Source: Lactiplantibacillus pentosus
GTDB lineage: Bacteria > Bacillota > Bacilli > Lactobacillales > Lactobacillaceae
Reading direction: 5' to 3'
Assembly: GCF_003641185.1 (NCBI RefSeq)
Contig: NZ_CP032757.1
Coordinates: 1,860,001-1,924,000 of the forward strand
DNA length: 64,000 nucleotides
Made by a program: the position numbers and the translations under genes. The notes under the pieces were generated by a model that was given only the letters and a program-made list of their open reading frames with translations, was not told the DNA's origin and ran no database searches. Below, piece by piece: positions 35,056 through 43,018 of this stretch; the stretch's first letter is position 1, and each line of letters opens with the position of its first letter.

Positions 35056-35088
35056 TCGCCATTAATTAAAACTTTTTTGATCAAACGC

Positions 35089-35119
35089 TTGCCTTGAAGT
35101 TACTTCAAGGTTCTATACT
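35089..35119 (+). promoter_or_regulatory. MerR-type promoter with 19-bp spacer and palindromic operator
   Basis: TTGCCT (35089-35094) and TATACT (35114-35119) are 19 bp apart. Between them CCTTGAAG (35092-35099), TTA, CTTCAAGG (35103-35110) form an exact inverted repeat. A long spacer filled by a dyad is the hallmark of MerR-family activators. No merR-like gene is in the window. Confidence 0.8.
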
Positions 35120-35159
35120 AGTAATTGTATTGAAGTCATTGGAAGGAGGAAACCGAGCC

Positions 35160-35630
35160 TTGTTAAAACATATTATTGTGGTTTACTATTCATGGTCAGG
35201 CAATACTGCGAAAGCAGCACGGGAGATTGCGGCACAGGCACATGTTAGTCCAATTGAACTAACGGTTGCTGATGACACATTCTCAGCCGATATGTATGCC
35301 ACCGCAACCATCGCTCAGCACCAGATTGAGACGGATACGTTGCCCCAACTGACCAACGTCATGCCCAGTGTTAGTCCAGATGACATTGTACTGGTCGGTG
35401 GCCCAGTCTGGCACCACTCAGTTGCAACCCCAGTCCGGCAATTCTTGCGTCAAATAGCGGGTTTTAAAGGCATTGTCGCACCATTTTATACGCATACGGG
35501 AACTCCGGGGACATATGAGGCCGAGATTGCCCAACTAATTCCAACTGTGCAGGTCAAATCAGGCCTCGCAGTTGACCGTCAGACGACCACGCCGCAGATT
35601 CTGCAATGGCTGAAAACCGTTGCAGAATAG
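35160..35630 (+). CDS. flavodoxin-like protein
   Basis: 156 residues from TTG 35160, which has GGAAGGAGG upstream; a longer frame from 35094 would start inside the promoter. HIIVVYYSWSGNTAKAAREI is the FMN phosphate-binding loop (T/S-x-T-G-N-T) in the altered form SWSGNT. DDIVLVGGPVWHHSVATPVR is the second flavin loop. Similar proteins act as FMN-dependent reductases or electron carriers. First gene behind the MerR-type promoter. Confidence 0.85.
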   Translation: MLKHIIVVYYSWSGNTAKAAREIAAQAHVSPIELTVADDTFSADMYATATIAQHQIETDTLPQLTNVMPSVSPDDIVLVGGPVWHHSVATPVRQFLRQIAGFKGIVAPFYTHTGTPGTYEAEIAQLIPTVQVKSGLAVDRQTTTPQILQWLKTVAE

Positions 35631-35765
35631 CGTCTGACGACTAGGGACAACGCCATATATCAAGAATCAGGGTCATGATGTGCTGATTAAACTAAATTTT
35701 GAGCCACGATAATTGAATCAATTAAATCACTAACAATTTTAAACAGCTTTAGGAGGCTATTAACT

Positions 35766-36806
35766 ATGAAAACAGCAGTATTTGTTGAACCAGGAAAAGT
35801 TGAAGCACGCGAATTGCCAAAGGCGACCATTAAACAACCCACAGACGCCGTTTTACGGATCGTTCGGGCGTGTGTCTGTGGATCAGATTTGTGGTGGTTC
35901 CGCGGGATCTCAGATCGTAAGCACCCGTCAGCGGTCGGCCATGAAGCCATCGGGGTGGTTGAATCTGTCGGCGATGAAGTGACCCATGTCAAACCAGGTG
36001 ATTTTGTTATTGCACCGTTTACGCATGGTTGTGGGCATTGTGCCGCTTGTTTGGCCGGTTTTGAAGGTAACTGTCTCAACAATCATCCCGATGAAATGGT
36101 TGGCTATCAGGGTGAATATTTACGTTTCACCAATGCGGACTGGTCACTGGTTAAAGTACCTGGCCAACCAAGTGATTACACCGACGCGCGGTTAAATGAT
36201 CTACTGACGCTATCAGATGTCATGGCGACTGGTTACCACGCGGCTGCAACGGCTGAAGTTAAACAAGGTGATACGGTCGTTGTCATGGGTGATGGGGCAG
36301 TCGGCCTTTGCGGTGTCATTTCTGCCAAGTTGCGTGGTGCGAGTCGCATTATTGCCATGAGTCGCCATGCGGATCGGCAAGCCCTCGCTAAAGAATTTGG
36401 TGCGACTGACATTATTGCTGAACGGGGCGACGAAGCAGTTAAAAAAGTCTTTGAATTGACTGATGGCAAGGGGGCTGACGCAGTATTGGAATGTGTCGGT
36501 ACTGAACAATCGGTCGATACTGCAGTGAAGGTTGGCCGTCCGGGTGCCGTTGTTGGTCGAGTCGGCGTCCCACAGAAGGCAGAAATGAACACCAACGACT
36601 TATTCTGGCGCAATATTGGTCTACGTGGCGGGATTGCCTCAGTCACCACCTATGATCGTGAAGTCCTATTAGATGCTGTTTTGAATGGTCAGATTCATCC
36701 CGGTAAGGTCTTTACAAAACGATTTGACCTCGACCATGTTCAAGCAGCCTATGAAGCCATGGACAAACGTGAAGCCATCAAATCGTTATTAATTATTGCA
36801 GATTAA
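35766..36806 (+). CDS. zinc-dependent alcohol dehydrogenase family protein
   Basis: 346 residues, AGGAGG before ATG. CGSDLWWFRG (catalytic zinc Cys38), GHEAIGVVESVGDEV (zinc His), and the structural zinc set Cys-x2-Cys-x2-Cys-x7-Cys in GCGHCAACLAGFEGNC (about 92-107). VVMGDGAVGLCGVISAKL is the NAD(P)-binding loop. Medium-chain reductases controlled by MerR/NmlR-type activators detoxify aldehydes in other Firmicutes; that role is inferred here from the promoter. Confidence 0.9.
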   Translation: MKTAVFVEPGKVEARELPKATIKQPTDAVLRIVRACVCGSDLWWFRGISDRKHPSAVGHEAIGVVESVGDEVTHVKPGDFVIAPFTHGCGHCAACLAGFEGNCLNNHPDEMVGYQGEYLRFTNADWSLVKVPGQPSDYTDARLNDLLTLSDVMATGYHAAATAEVKQGDTVVVMGDGAVGLCGVISAKLRGASRIIAMSRHADRQALAKEFGATDIIAERGDEAVKKVFELTDGKGADAVLECVGTEQSVDTAVKVGRPGAVVGRVGVPQKAEMNTNDLFWRNIGLRGGIASVTTYDREVLLDAVLNGQIHPGKVFTKRFDLDHVQAAYEAMDKREAIKSLLIIAD

Positions 36807-36863
36807 CGCAGTTTGACGGCCTCACACAAGGCCAACTTAGTAACCAGATTGGAGGAAACCTAT

Positions 36864-37511
36864 TTGAAAAACGTCTTAATCTTAGGTGCCAACGGACAAA
36901 TCGCCCGAATCGTTGAACAACGCCTTTTAGGGGAGCAATCCGATGTCCATTTGACATTGTTTCTGCGTCAAAAATCACGACTTGCAAACCTAGCTGACAA
37001 TTCGCGGGTAACCCTAATCGATGGTAATATGACCGATTATCAGGCCGTCAAAGCCGCTATGCACGGGCAAGATATCGTTTACATTGCGGCGGTGGATCAC
37101 ACACCTGATAACGTCATCACGCGTAATGTCATCAAAGCCAGTCGAGAACAGGGGGTTCAACGGATCATTGAATCGAGTCTATTAGGACTTTACAATGAAG
37201 TGCCCGGTGAATATGGCCGTTGGAATTATCAAATGGTCAAAAGTGGCCTACCAGCTGCTATTCACGCTGATGAATTACTAGCGCAGTCTGGAATTGCCTA
37301 TACAACGTTGCGCTTTCCATGGTTAAACGACCGTGACGAAATCAAGTATCAGCTGACTCACCGCAACGAACCGTATGTCGGCGTCTCTGGCTCGCGTCAA
37401 AGTATGGCCGACGTGATTGTCAAAATCATCGCAGATCCGACATTTTTAGCAAATGACAGCGTCGGGATTGCAGATGCTGCCACGCAGGGTGAAACTCGCC
37501 CAGTTTACTAA
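36864..37511 (+). CDS. NAD(P)-binding (NmrA/SDR-like) protein
   Basis: 215 residues from TTG 36864 (GGAGG 8 bases upstream). KNVLILGANGQIARIVEQRL is the Rossmann G-x-x-G-x-x-G loop, and YIAAVDHTPDNVITRNVIKA plus ESSLLGLYNE follow the atypical short-chain family of NmrA/BVR-B. It lacks a clear Tyr-x3-Lys catalytic pair (NYQMVK may serve). Probably a quinone or flavin reductase-like oxidoreductase co-transcribed with the alcohol dehydrogenase. Confidence 0.82.
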   Translation: MKNVLILGANGQIARIVEQRLLGEQSDVHLTLFLRQKSRLANLADNSRVTLIDGNMTDYQAVKAAMHGQDIVYIAAVDHTPDNVITRNVIKASREQGVQRIIESSLLGLYNEVPGEYGRWNYQMVKSGLPAAIHADELLAQSGIAYTTLRFPWLNDRDEIKYQLTHRNEPYVGVSGSRQSMADVIVKIIADPTFLANDSVGIADAATQGETRPVY

Positions 37512-37597
37512 TTTGTTTTAAGCACAAGCAGCCAAAAGATCGTCTTCAAGATTGCGACCATTTGACTGCTTGTCGCTGTTTTTAAACTTAAAAATGG

Positions 37598-37652
37598 CAG
37601 GGGCTAAAAAGCAGGGGCACGGCTGCGTTTTTTACAAGCCGAGTCCCTGCTT
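37598..37652 (+). terminator. hairpin before the second flavodoxin gene
   Basis: AAAGCAGGG pairs with CCCTGCTTT, with an inner CGGCT / AGCCG stem. The T-run lies in the loop and only TTTA follows, so it may be a weak terminator or attenuator. A first hairpin (ACAAGCAG ... CTGCTTGT) precedes it near 37523-37572. Confidence 0.5.
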
Positions 37653-37682
37653 TAATCTCACTTAGGAAGGGTGGTTATCGAT

Positions 37683-38330
37683 ATGCAACAGCACTCATTA
37701 GGTCCAATTTTGGGTCATATTGCCGGTAAACCTGTGCATGCCAATCAAGTCACACGCAAGGGCGCACGCTGGGATAGTGGGCGCATGACCCCATCTGATG
37801 GTCAAGATACGACTAGTCAGGGTGTCGCTCGCCGAATCACTGAGAAAGCACATCAAATCGTCATTTATTGGTCGCGTTCAGGTGCAACCGAATTGCTAGC
37901 CAGTAAAATTGCTAATTTGACCAACAGCGATGTCTGCCAAATTACGCTCACAAATCCGTATCCAGCTGATTATCTAGAAACCAGAACCCGCGCTAATCGT
38001 GAACGTGATACGGGTTTGACACCAGATTTGAACATGCAATTACCAGACCTGACGCAATATGAGACGGTTTATTTGGGCTTTCAAACCTGGGCCATGACAC
38101 TGAGCCAACCACTTAAAGCATTCTTGGAAGCTTACGGAAACGAACTATCAGGCAAACGTATCATGCCATTTGAAACGAATGGCGGCTATGGCATTGGCAA
38201 CTGCCTTGATGTGATGTCTCAGTTGCTACAAATCAGTGGCGCGACCAATTATACGATTGAACGACCACTAACGATTGCCGGTAATCAAGTTGATGTTGCT
38301 GACACAGCTGTTCGTGAATGGTGCGATTGA
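37683..38330 (+). CDS. flavodoxin domain protein with N-terminal extension
   Basis: 215 residues from ATG 37683. The first about 58 residues (MQQHSLGPILGHIAGKPVHA...) are polar and precede the flavodoxin fold: QIVIYWSRSGATELLASKIA is the FMN loop and YETVYLGFQTWAMTLSQPLK the second loop, followed by IMPFETNGGYGIGN. This matches the flavodoxin_4 type (YSRSG, T..P....Y). It follows the MerR-promoter cluster after two hairpins and may be partly co-expressed. Confidence 0.82.
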   Translation: MQQHSLGPILGHIAGKPVHANQVTRKGARWDSGRMTPSDGQDTTSQGVARRITEKAHQIVIYWSRSGATELLASKIANLTNSDVCQITLTNPYPADYLETRTRANRERDTGLTPDLNMQLPDLTQYETVYLGFQTWAMTLSQPLKAFLEAYGNELSGKRIMPFETNGGYGIGNCLDVMSQLLQISGATNYTIERPLTIAGNQVDVADTAVREWCD

Positions 38331-38651
38331 TGGCTATAAAACGCGCTGTTTCCGCATTTATCAGCATATTTGAGGCACCGTCAATCTTAGTTACGCTTTC
38401 AAACAACCACACGAAGTCTTTAAGTGACCGCAACAGTTGGTGACCAAACATAGATTGCTACGCCTTAAATGAAAACCAGTAGAATTTGTAATATGGCCCG
38501 ATTTGCTGAACGAATGCCATACAGCGGCATAGTTGTACTTTAAACCCAGCAATGCGTTCAAATATGGGTTGATTAGCGCGAATACCATTGACGGAGCCGT
38601 TGAATCAGATAACTTGAGCCTTTGAACTAGCTAACTGTATTTACACAAACC

Positions 38652-38694
38652 AACGCCTGAATCCGAGTCTCATTTAACGGATTCAGGCGTTTTT
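38652..38694 (+). terminator. strong hairpin terminator
   Basis: AACGCCTGAATCCG (38652-38665) pairs exactly with CGGATTCAGGCGTT (38678-38691), followed by TTT. Confidence 0.85.
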
Positions 38695-38877
38695 AGTTGA
38701 AGTTATTGAAGTTATTTTAAACAGCTCTGTTAAAATTCATTCTGATTTGTCAGTCAATCTAGAAAAAGTTATTTCAAAAAGTTAAAAAACTGCGCAAAAA
38801 AGACCAGTTAACGGTCAAACCAATGAGTCAGGCTTGATCCAGGCTAATTTAGCTAGGGGGCTTTTTTGATATATTCT

Positions 38878-38905
38878 AGTTTACATAATATATATTATAC
38901 AAAGT
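38878..38905. other. dif: dif-like chromosome dimer resolution site
   Basis: A 28-bp site: arm AGTTTACATAA (38878-38888), centre TATATA, arm TTATACAAAGT (38895-38905). Read on the - strand it is a XerC-like arm ACTTTGTATAA, the 6-bp centre, and a XerD-like arm TTATGTAAACT. Compared with the B. subtilis dif as I recall it, 25 of 28 positions agree; the XerD arm and centre are identical and all three differences are in the XerC arm. Gene orientation changes sign here. XerCD would act on it to resolve chromosome dimers. Confidence 0.85.
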
Positions 38906-39425
38906 AGAATCAAAAGTAAAAATACTCCCCCACGACCTAAAATGGTCCCCTGAACAACATTTTACAAACTTGATCACGATTTTTTCGTTTGTAACTTTCA
39001 CCGCTGACATTTTTAAAATGATAAATTGAATCTGAATTTTAAATTCGGCATGTTAAATTCAATCGTCAACCGAAATATTTTATTTACTCAGATTCAACGA
39101 CTAGCTTTTAAGTGTCATTTGAACTTGAATTAAATTTGATCGCTTGAATTGAATCATTCGTCAGTTATCAAGTTGGCTCAAATCTGACTCATGCTGAATT
39201 TGATTTTAGCATGTCGCAAATTCTGCTAATCATGTTACCAAGCAATTTTCTATCCTAATTACGATTTGGTCATCTGACTACTTAATTCACCTCAAATCCT
39301 TGATTCATATTCGTTGATTTTAAGCACAATTAACGACCACTTGTCCGTCTATCATCTGAACTAACTCTCAGAATGCGTCTCTCAGCACGCGATATATTGC
39401 TTGTTTTTTCGGTTATTTTATGTTT

Positions 39426-39437
39426 TAGTTAAAGTAA
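39426..39437 (+). repeat. dispersed 12-mer TAGTTAAAGTAA, copy B
   Basis: Exact copy on the + strand, 34 bp before the recombinase-like gene. Its 5' flank TTT is shared with copy D. Confidence 0.6.
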
Positions 39438-39470
39438 GATTTCATCTATTGAAAGGACGGCCTGCTGCCA

Positions 39471-40325
39471 ATGACTGCTAAATTTCCGTATGCCCGTAGC
39501 TTTATTGCTTCCTTACAAACTGCTGGCAAACAAGCTAGTACGATTGAACAATATGAATTGACGCTCGCAGACTTTTTTAATTATGAACAACATTTCAACG
39601 AGACTTTCGCTAAAGATCAGTTACTCGCTGACTTAACTGAAAATGATATTCGCACCTATTTGGAAATGCTACGTGAGCAACGCCAATTCAAACCGTCAAC
39701 CTTGAACAAAGCGCTTTCAAATCTAAATGGTTACTTTAGCTATTTATTTGCCCATCGAATTATTACAACGCTACCGACGTTTGCAATCAAAGGACAACCC
39801 TTACTAAACCAACCGACAACCACCACGTGGCCAGAGTTACTCCCACAATGGTTGGCAAACGAAGACCTGCACCCGTATACGCGCTTATTTTTATTGCTAA
39901 CTTACAAGGGTTATACTGCCACCGAAATGCTGACGCCTGGGTTCTATCAGGATTTTAAACAGCTTCAGTTTACCGTTGACGAACACCGCTTTATCATGAC
40001 GTTACAAACCTATTTACAACCTTTACAAGCACAAAGCGGCAGCCTAGATTTGTTCTTAAAGAAGCGTCAACGTGGCAATGATCCACACATCACTTTGGCG
40101 GCGTTGCACAAGTATTTAGCCGGCGACGGCCAGCGCTTAGGCGTGCCACTGAAGCCCGTGACGCTCCGTCAAGACTTTATCCTGTGGTATTTAAACCAGC
40201 ATCGGACGACTGAACCCACCCAAATTATGACACGCTTACGCTTAGACGCAACCAGCCTCGAATATTACCAAAATTTGCTCAGACAACGTGATTTGCGGAC
40301 CTTACAAGCTAAACGAACCACCTGA
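39471..40325 (+). CDS. tyrosine-recombinase-like protein lacking catalytic residues
   Basis: 284 residues. The N-terminal half has the core-binding (SAM-like) domain: KQASTIEQYELTLADFFNYE and FKPSTLNKALSNLNGYFSYL. In the C-terminal half the layout of Xer catalytic domains can be followed but residues are lost. The first catalytic Arg is Thr149 (YKGYTATEML, compare [10 protein letters not shown] in the XerC of this window), the box II His is Val230 (VTLRQDF; Arg233 kept), and the third His is gone. A Tyr265 could be the nucleophile position. It is probably unable to recombine DNA alone, but may still bind it. It lies 565 bp from dif. Comparable XerD-like proteins without catalysis are known in streptococci. 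Confidence 0.72.
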   Translation: MTAKFPYARSFIASLQTAGKQASTIEQYELTLADFFNYEQHFNETFAKDQLLADLTENDIRTYLEMLREQRQFKPSTLNKALSNLNGYFSYLFAHRIITTLPTFAIKGQPLLNQPTTTTWPELLPQWLANEDLHPYTRLFLLLTYKGYTATEMLTPGFYQDFKQLQFTVDEHRFIMTLQTYLQPLQAQSGSLDLFLKKRQRGNDPHITLAALHKYLAGDGQRLGVPLKPVTLRQDFILWYLNQHRTTEPTQIMTRLRLDATSLEYYQNLLRQRDLRTLQAKRTT

Positions 40326-40333
40326 GCCACGTT

Positions 40334-40368
40334 AAGCCACCTACAATTACCGTTGCGGGTGGCTTTTG
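40334..40368 (+). terminator. terminator of the recombinase-like gene
   Basis: AAGCCACC (40334-40341) pairs with GGTGGCTT near 40359-40366, then TT. Confidence 0.7.
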
Positions 40369-40645
40369 ATTGTGTGTTATATCAGTCTTCAACTGCTTTA
40401 CAGGTAGGTTTTTAACTAGACTGGGCACCAGGTAATCAGCAACTGACAGGTGAGTTTGATCATTAACTTTACTAGTTAAAGTAACATTACGTTATTACGA
40501 CACCTTTACAATACTTTACAAACGTAGGACAAGCATTACACTGCATTTGCTAGTTAGTTAAGAAGCCTTAAAACGCCTGTACAGCGGCAATCTTTGCGGT
40601 ACACTGGTTATATTGATTAACCAAAGTACTTGAAAGGATGATTTG
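40369..40645. other. intergenic region before the YozE-like gene
   Basis: No gene. Contains the third copy of the 12-mer and AT-rich DNA with ACTTTA...TAAAGT half-sites around 40467-40482. The stretch ATCTTTGCGGTACACTGGTTATATTG (split: ATCTTTGCGG then TTATATTG) before 40620 may include a promoter. Confidence 0.4.
40473..40484 (+). repeat. dispersed 12-mer TAGTTAAAGTAA, copy C
   Basis: Exact copy on the + strand; immediately preceded by TTAACTTTAC, giving inverted half-sites ACTTTA and TAAAGT. Confidence 0.6.
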
Positions 40646-40846
40646 ATGACATTTTACCGTTGGCTGGAACCGTTCATTGAACAAAACGGACCGTTCGCTC
40701 CAGCTGCTTCTTACGCCCATTCTGATTTTGATTTTCCAATGACGAGTAATGTTCACGAATTATCTGATTATATTACTTATTTGAATATTCGCGACTCTGT
40801 CAAACAATCCTTTTATTCAGCGCTCGATGCTTATCAAGCTAAATAA
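40646..40846 (+). CDS. YozE_SAM_like (UPF0346) small protein
   Basis: 66 residues from ATG 40646 (AAAGGATG upstream). MTFYRWLEPFIEQNGPFAPA and HELSDYITYLNIRDSVKQSF follow the UPF0346/YozE pattern (SFYxWL......P...LA......FP.....F.E...YL). It is a small helical fold found across Firmicutes, role unknown. Some members may bind nucleic acid, by analogy with SAM-like domains. A strong terminator follows. Confidence 0.75.
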   Translation: MTFYRWLEPFIEQNGPFAPAASYAHSDFDFPMTSNVHELSDYITYLNIRDSVKQSFYSALDAYQAK

Positions 40847-40878
40847 TGGGACTTAATCAATCATTATAACTGATAATA

Positions 40879-40932
40879 AAACCCGGCTTATGACGTCCCC
40901 AAAATTCGTCATAAGCCGGGTTATTTTTTTGT
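40879..40932 (+). terminator. terminator between YozE-like gene and msrA
   Basis: AACCCGGCTTATGACG (40880-40895) pairs exactly with CGTCATAAGCCGGGTT (40907-40922), then ATTTTTTTG. The A-rich left flank lets it also act for msrA. Confidence 0.88.
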
Positions 40933-40945
40933 GTCCTTGTACTAA

Positions 40946-41464
40946 CTAGTCTTGCCAGTGTTCCTTAATAAAGGCTTCACGGCCGCCCATTTCTTCAATC
41001 TGATAACGAAATGGATTGCGACGATAGAAGTCTTGATGTTCTTCCTCTGCTGGATAAAATGGCTTGGCGTCTTCAATCGTCGTTACGATTGGCTCAGCGA
41101 ATTTACCGCTGGCTGCCAATGCGTCACGTGAAGCCGTGGCGACCTTCCGTTGTTCCTCACTATTCACAAAAATGACGGGCCGATAGCTATCACCGCGGTC
41201 TTGGAATTGACCAGAGGCGTCAGTCGGATCTGTTTGGCGCCAATAAATTTCAACCAATTGCGCATAGCTAATAATTTCAGGATCAAAGGTGATTTCGACC
41301 GCCTCAGTATGACCAGTCGTATGGCTGGCAACTTGTTCATAGGTCGGATTAGCAACGTGACCACCTGTATATCCAGAAATTACGGACTTGATTCCAGGCT
41401 GTTGATCAAATGGTTTGACCATGCACCAGAAACAACCGCCAGCAAAAATTGCAGTATCTGTCAT
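40946..41464 (-). CDS. msrA: peptide methionine-S-sulfoxide reductase MsrA
   Basis: 172 residues. [17 protein letters not shown] contains the catalytic GCFWC motif (Cys11 the nucleophile), followed by [19 protein letters not shown] and [11 protein letters not shown], the usual MsrA order. It reduces the S-epimer of methionine sulfoxide in proteins. msrB lies 27 bp upstream on the same strand, so both epimers are handled by one operon. Confidence 0.95.
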   Translation of the reverse strand: MTDTAIFAGGCFWCMVKPFDQQPGIKSVISGYTGGHVANPTYEQVASHTTGHTEAVEITFDPEIISYAQLVEIYWRQTDPTDASGQFQDRGDSYRPVIFVNSEEQRKVATASRDALAASGKFAEPIVTTIEDAKPFYPAEEEHQDFYRRNPFRYQIEEMGGREAFIKEHWQD

Positions 41465-41491
41465 ATTAATCCTCCATTTGGTTTGAATGTC

Positions 41492-41926
41492 TTATTTAAA
41501 TAACTGCCGGTACTGACCGTAACCCGCGGCTTCTAATTCATCAACTGGAATGAATTTTAGTGCGGCTGAATTGATGCAGTAGCGCAGTCCACCCTGGTCA
41601 CGCGGACCATCTGGGAAGACGTGCCCTAAATGCGATTTCGCCTGCGCACTAGTCACTTCGGTCCGATGCATGCCGAACGAATCATCGTAATGTTCGTTGA
41701 GATTAGCCGGTTCAATTGGCTTCGTGAAGGACGGCCAACCACAGCCAGCATCATATTTATCGCGCGAACTGAATAATGCCTGACCGCTTACAACATCAAC
41801 ATAGATGCCGTCTTGATAAAAATCATCATATTCACCACTAAAAGGTCGTTCAGTTGCTGCCTCTTGAGTGACTGCATATTGTTCAGGTGTTAGGCGTTGC
41901 CGTAACTCATCTTGCTGCTTAGTCAT
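41492..41926 (-). CDS. msrB: peptide methionine-R-sulfoxide reductase MsrB
   Basis: 144 residues. [20 protein letters not shown] and [13 protein letters not shown] carry the MsrB signature with the catalytic Cys in RYCIN. The two Cys-x2-Cys zinc sites of many MsrB proteins are absent ([12 protein letters not shown] where they would begin), so this is the non-zinc form. It acts on the R-epimer. First gene of the msrBA unit; an AT-rich upstream stretch holds its promoter. Confidence 0.95.
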   Translation of the reverse strand: MTKQQDELRQRLTPEQYAVTQEAATERPFSGEYDDFYQDGIYVDVVSGQALFSSRDKYDAGCGWPSFTKPIEPANLNEHYDDSFGMHRTEVTSAQAKSHLGHVFPDGPRDQGGLRYCINSAALKFIPVDELEAAGYGQYRQLFK

Positions 41927-42003
41927 TAAAATCAGTCCTTTCAGCTATTAAGTTGTGTACAACTTAATTACCTTATTATCATACCCCATTTACCCCAAAA
42001 TGC

Positions 42004-42037
42004 AAAAAAGAAGCTCCCAAAACTGGCAGCTTCTTTA
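42004..42037 (-). terminator. terminator of ppaC
   Basis: AAAGAAGCT (42007-42015) pairs with AGCTTCTTT (42028-42036). On the - strand a T-run follows. Confidence 0.8.
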
Positions 42038-42066
42038 ATCACTATTCAGATTTTATCCCGATTAGC

Positions 42067-42996
42067 TTAGGCGTTGAATGCGTCCGTTAATTGTGGGACG
42101 ACTTGCTTCTTCCGTGAAACGACACCTGGTAAGCTTAAACGATTGTTGGCAATCGTCTTACCAAAGGCCTTTTCAACGGGTTCTGTTGGGCCCCCAACGA
42201 CTAACAATTCAGAATTGCTATCTAAAATGTTAGTGGCAAGGATCAAGAACAAGTCATAGCCGTCACTGGCATTTTCAGCTTTAGCAGCATCTTCTAAGGC
42301 TGCTTGACGCTTGAAAACATCATCTAAATCAACCGTGTTGATTTGAGCGACACGTACCGTTGAACCAGCCATTTCAAATGACTTAGCATCGGCATCGATT
42401 AATTCTTTTTCTGACTTGCTATCAAGGTTAGTCCCAGCCTTAAGCATTTCTAAACCGTAAGTTTCATAATCGATATCAGCAATCTTAGCTAAGTCCTTAA
42501 CCACGGCAACATCAGTTTCAGTCGTCGTTGGTGACTTCAATAATAAGGTGTCGGAGATGATGGCAGAAAGCATCAAACCGGCCAACTTAGCAGGAATTTC
42601 AATGTCGTTTTCTTGGAACAACTTGTAGATCACCGTGCTGCAGCAGCCAAGTGGTTCGGCACGATAGAATAATGGTTGTGCGGTTTCAAAACCGGCGATC
42701 CGGTGATGATCAACCACGTGACTCACCGTAACGTCGGCAATATCACTGACACTTTGTTGTGGTTCGTTGTGGTCAACAAGCATGACACTATCAACTTCGT
42801 CACTAGCTTTAGTGATGACCCGCAGTGCTGGTTCGTCAAAGTGATCCAAAACAAATTGGGTTTCTTCATTGGGTTCGCCCAATGCAACGGCTTCAGTATC
42901 CGCACCCATTTTATTTTCGAAATATGAGAATGCCTTTGCCGCCACAATTGCGTCGGTATCAGGATTTTGGTGTCCAAAAATTAATTCCTTACTCAT
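42067..42996 (-). CDS. ppaC: manganese-dependent inorganic pyrophosphatase (family II)
   Basis: 309 residues from ATG 42996; the GTG two codons earlier is too near the AGGGAG site. GHQNPDTDAIVAA (Mn ligands His, Asp), VMLVDHNEP, VVDHHRIAGF (the DHH motif) and, at the C-terminus, LPGVVSRKKQVVPQL (SRKKQ substrate lysines/arginine) are all present, so it should be active. It hydrolyses PPi to pull biosynthesis. It lies 22 bp behind the LysR-type gene and may be co-transcribed. Confidence 0.95.
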   Translation of the reverse strand: MSKELIFGHQNPDTDAIVAAKAFSYFENKMGADTEAVALGEPNEETQFVLDHFDEPALRVITKASDEVDSVMLVDHNEPQQSVSDIADVTVSHVVDHHRIAGFETAQPLFYRAEPLGCCSTVIYKLFQENDIEIPAKLAGLMLSAIISDTLLLKSPTTTETDVAVVKDLAKIADIDYETYGLEMLKAGTNLDSKSEKELIDADAKSFEMAGSTVRVAQINTVDLDDVFKRQAALEDAAKAENASDGYDLFLILATNILDSNSELLVVGGPTEPVEKAFGKTIANNRLSLPGVVSRKKQVVPQLTDAFNA

Positions 42997-43018
42997 TAGC
43001 ACAAAACTCCCTTAAAAC

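Larger units (their letters stand above)
38331..39470. other. 1.1-kb gene-free terminus region
   Basis: The largest gene-free gap in the window. 38331-38640 has only short overlapping ORFs on the - strand and may be a decayed gene. A strong terminator is at 38652-38694, the dif-like site at 38878-38905. From 38700 to 39470 the DNA is very AT-rich with many TTGAAT/GATTCAA words and an inverted repeat around GAATTTTAAATTC (near 39033). The 12-mer repeat at 39426 is close to the next gene. Confidence 0.55.

Noticed and set aside
38878..38905. Reading the AT-rich site as a simple promoter or chance palindrome
   Set aside because: The match covers the full 28-bp dif layout and coincides with the gene-orientation switch.
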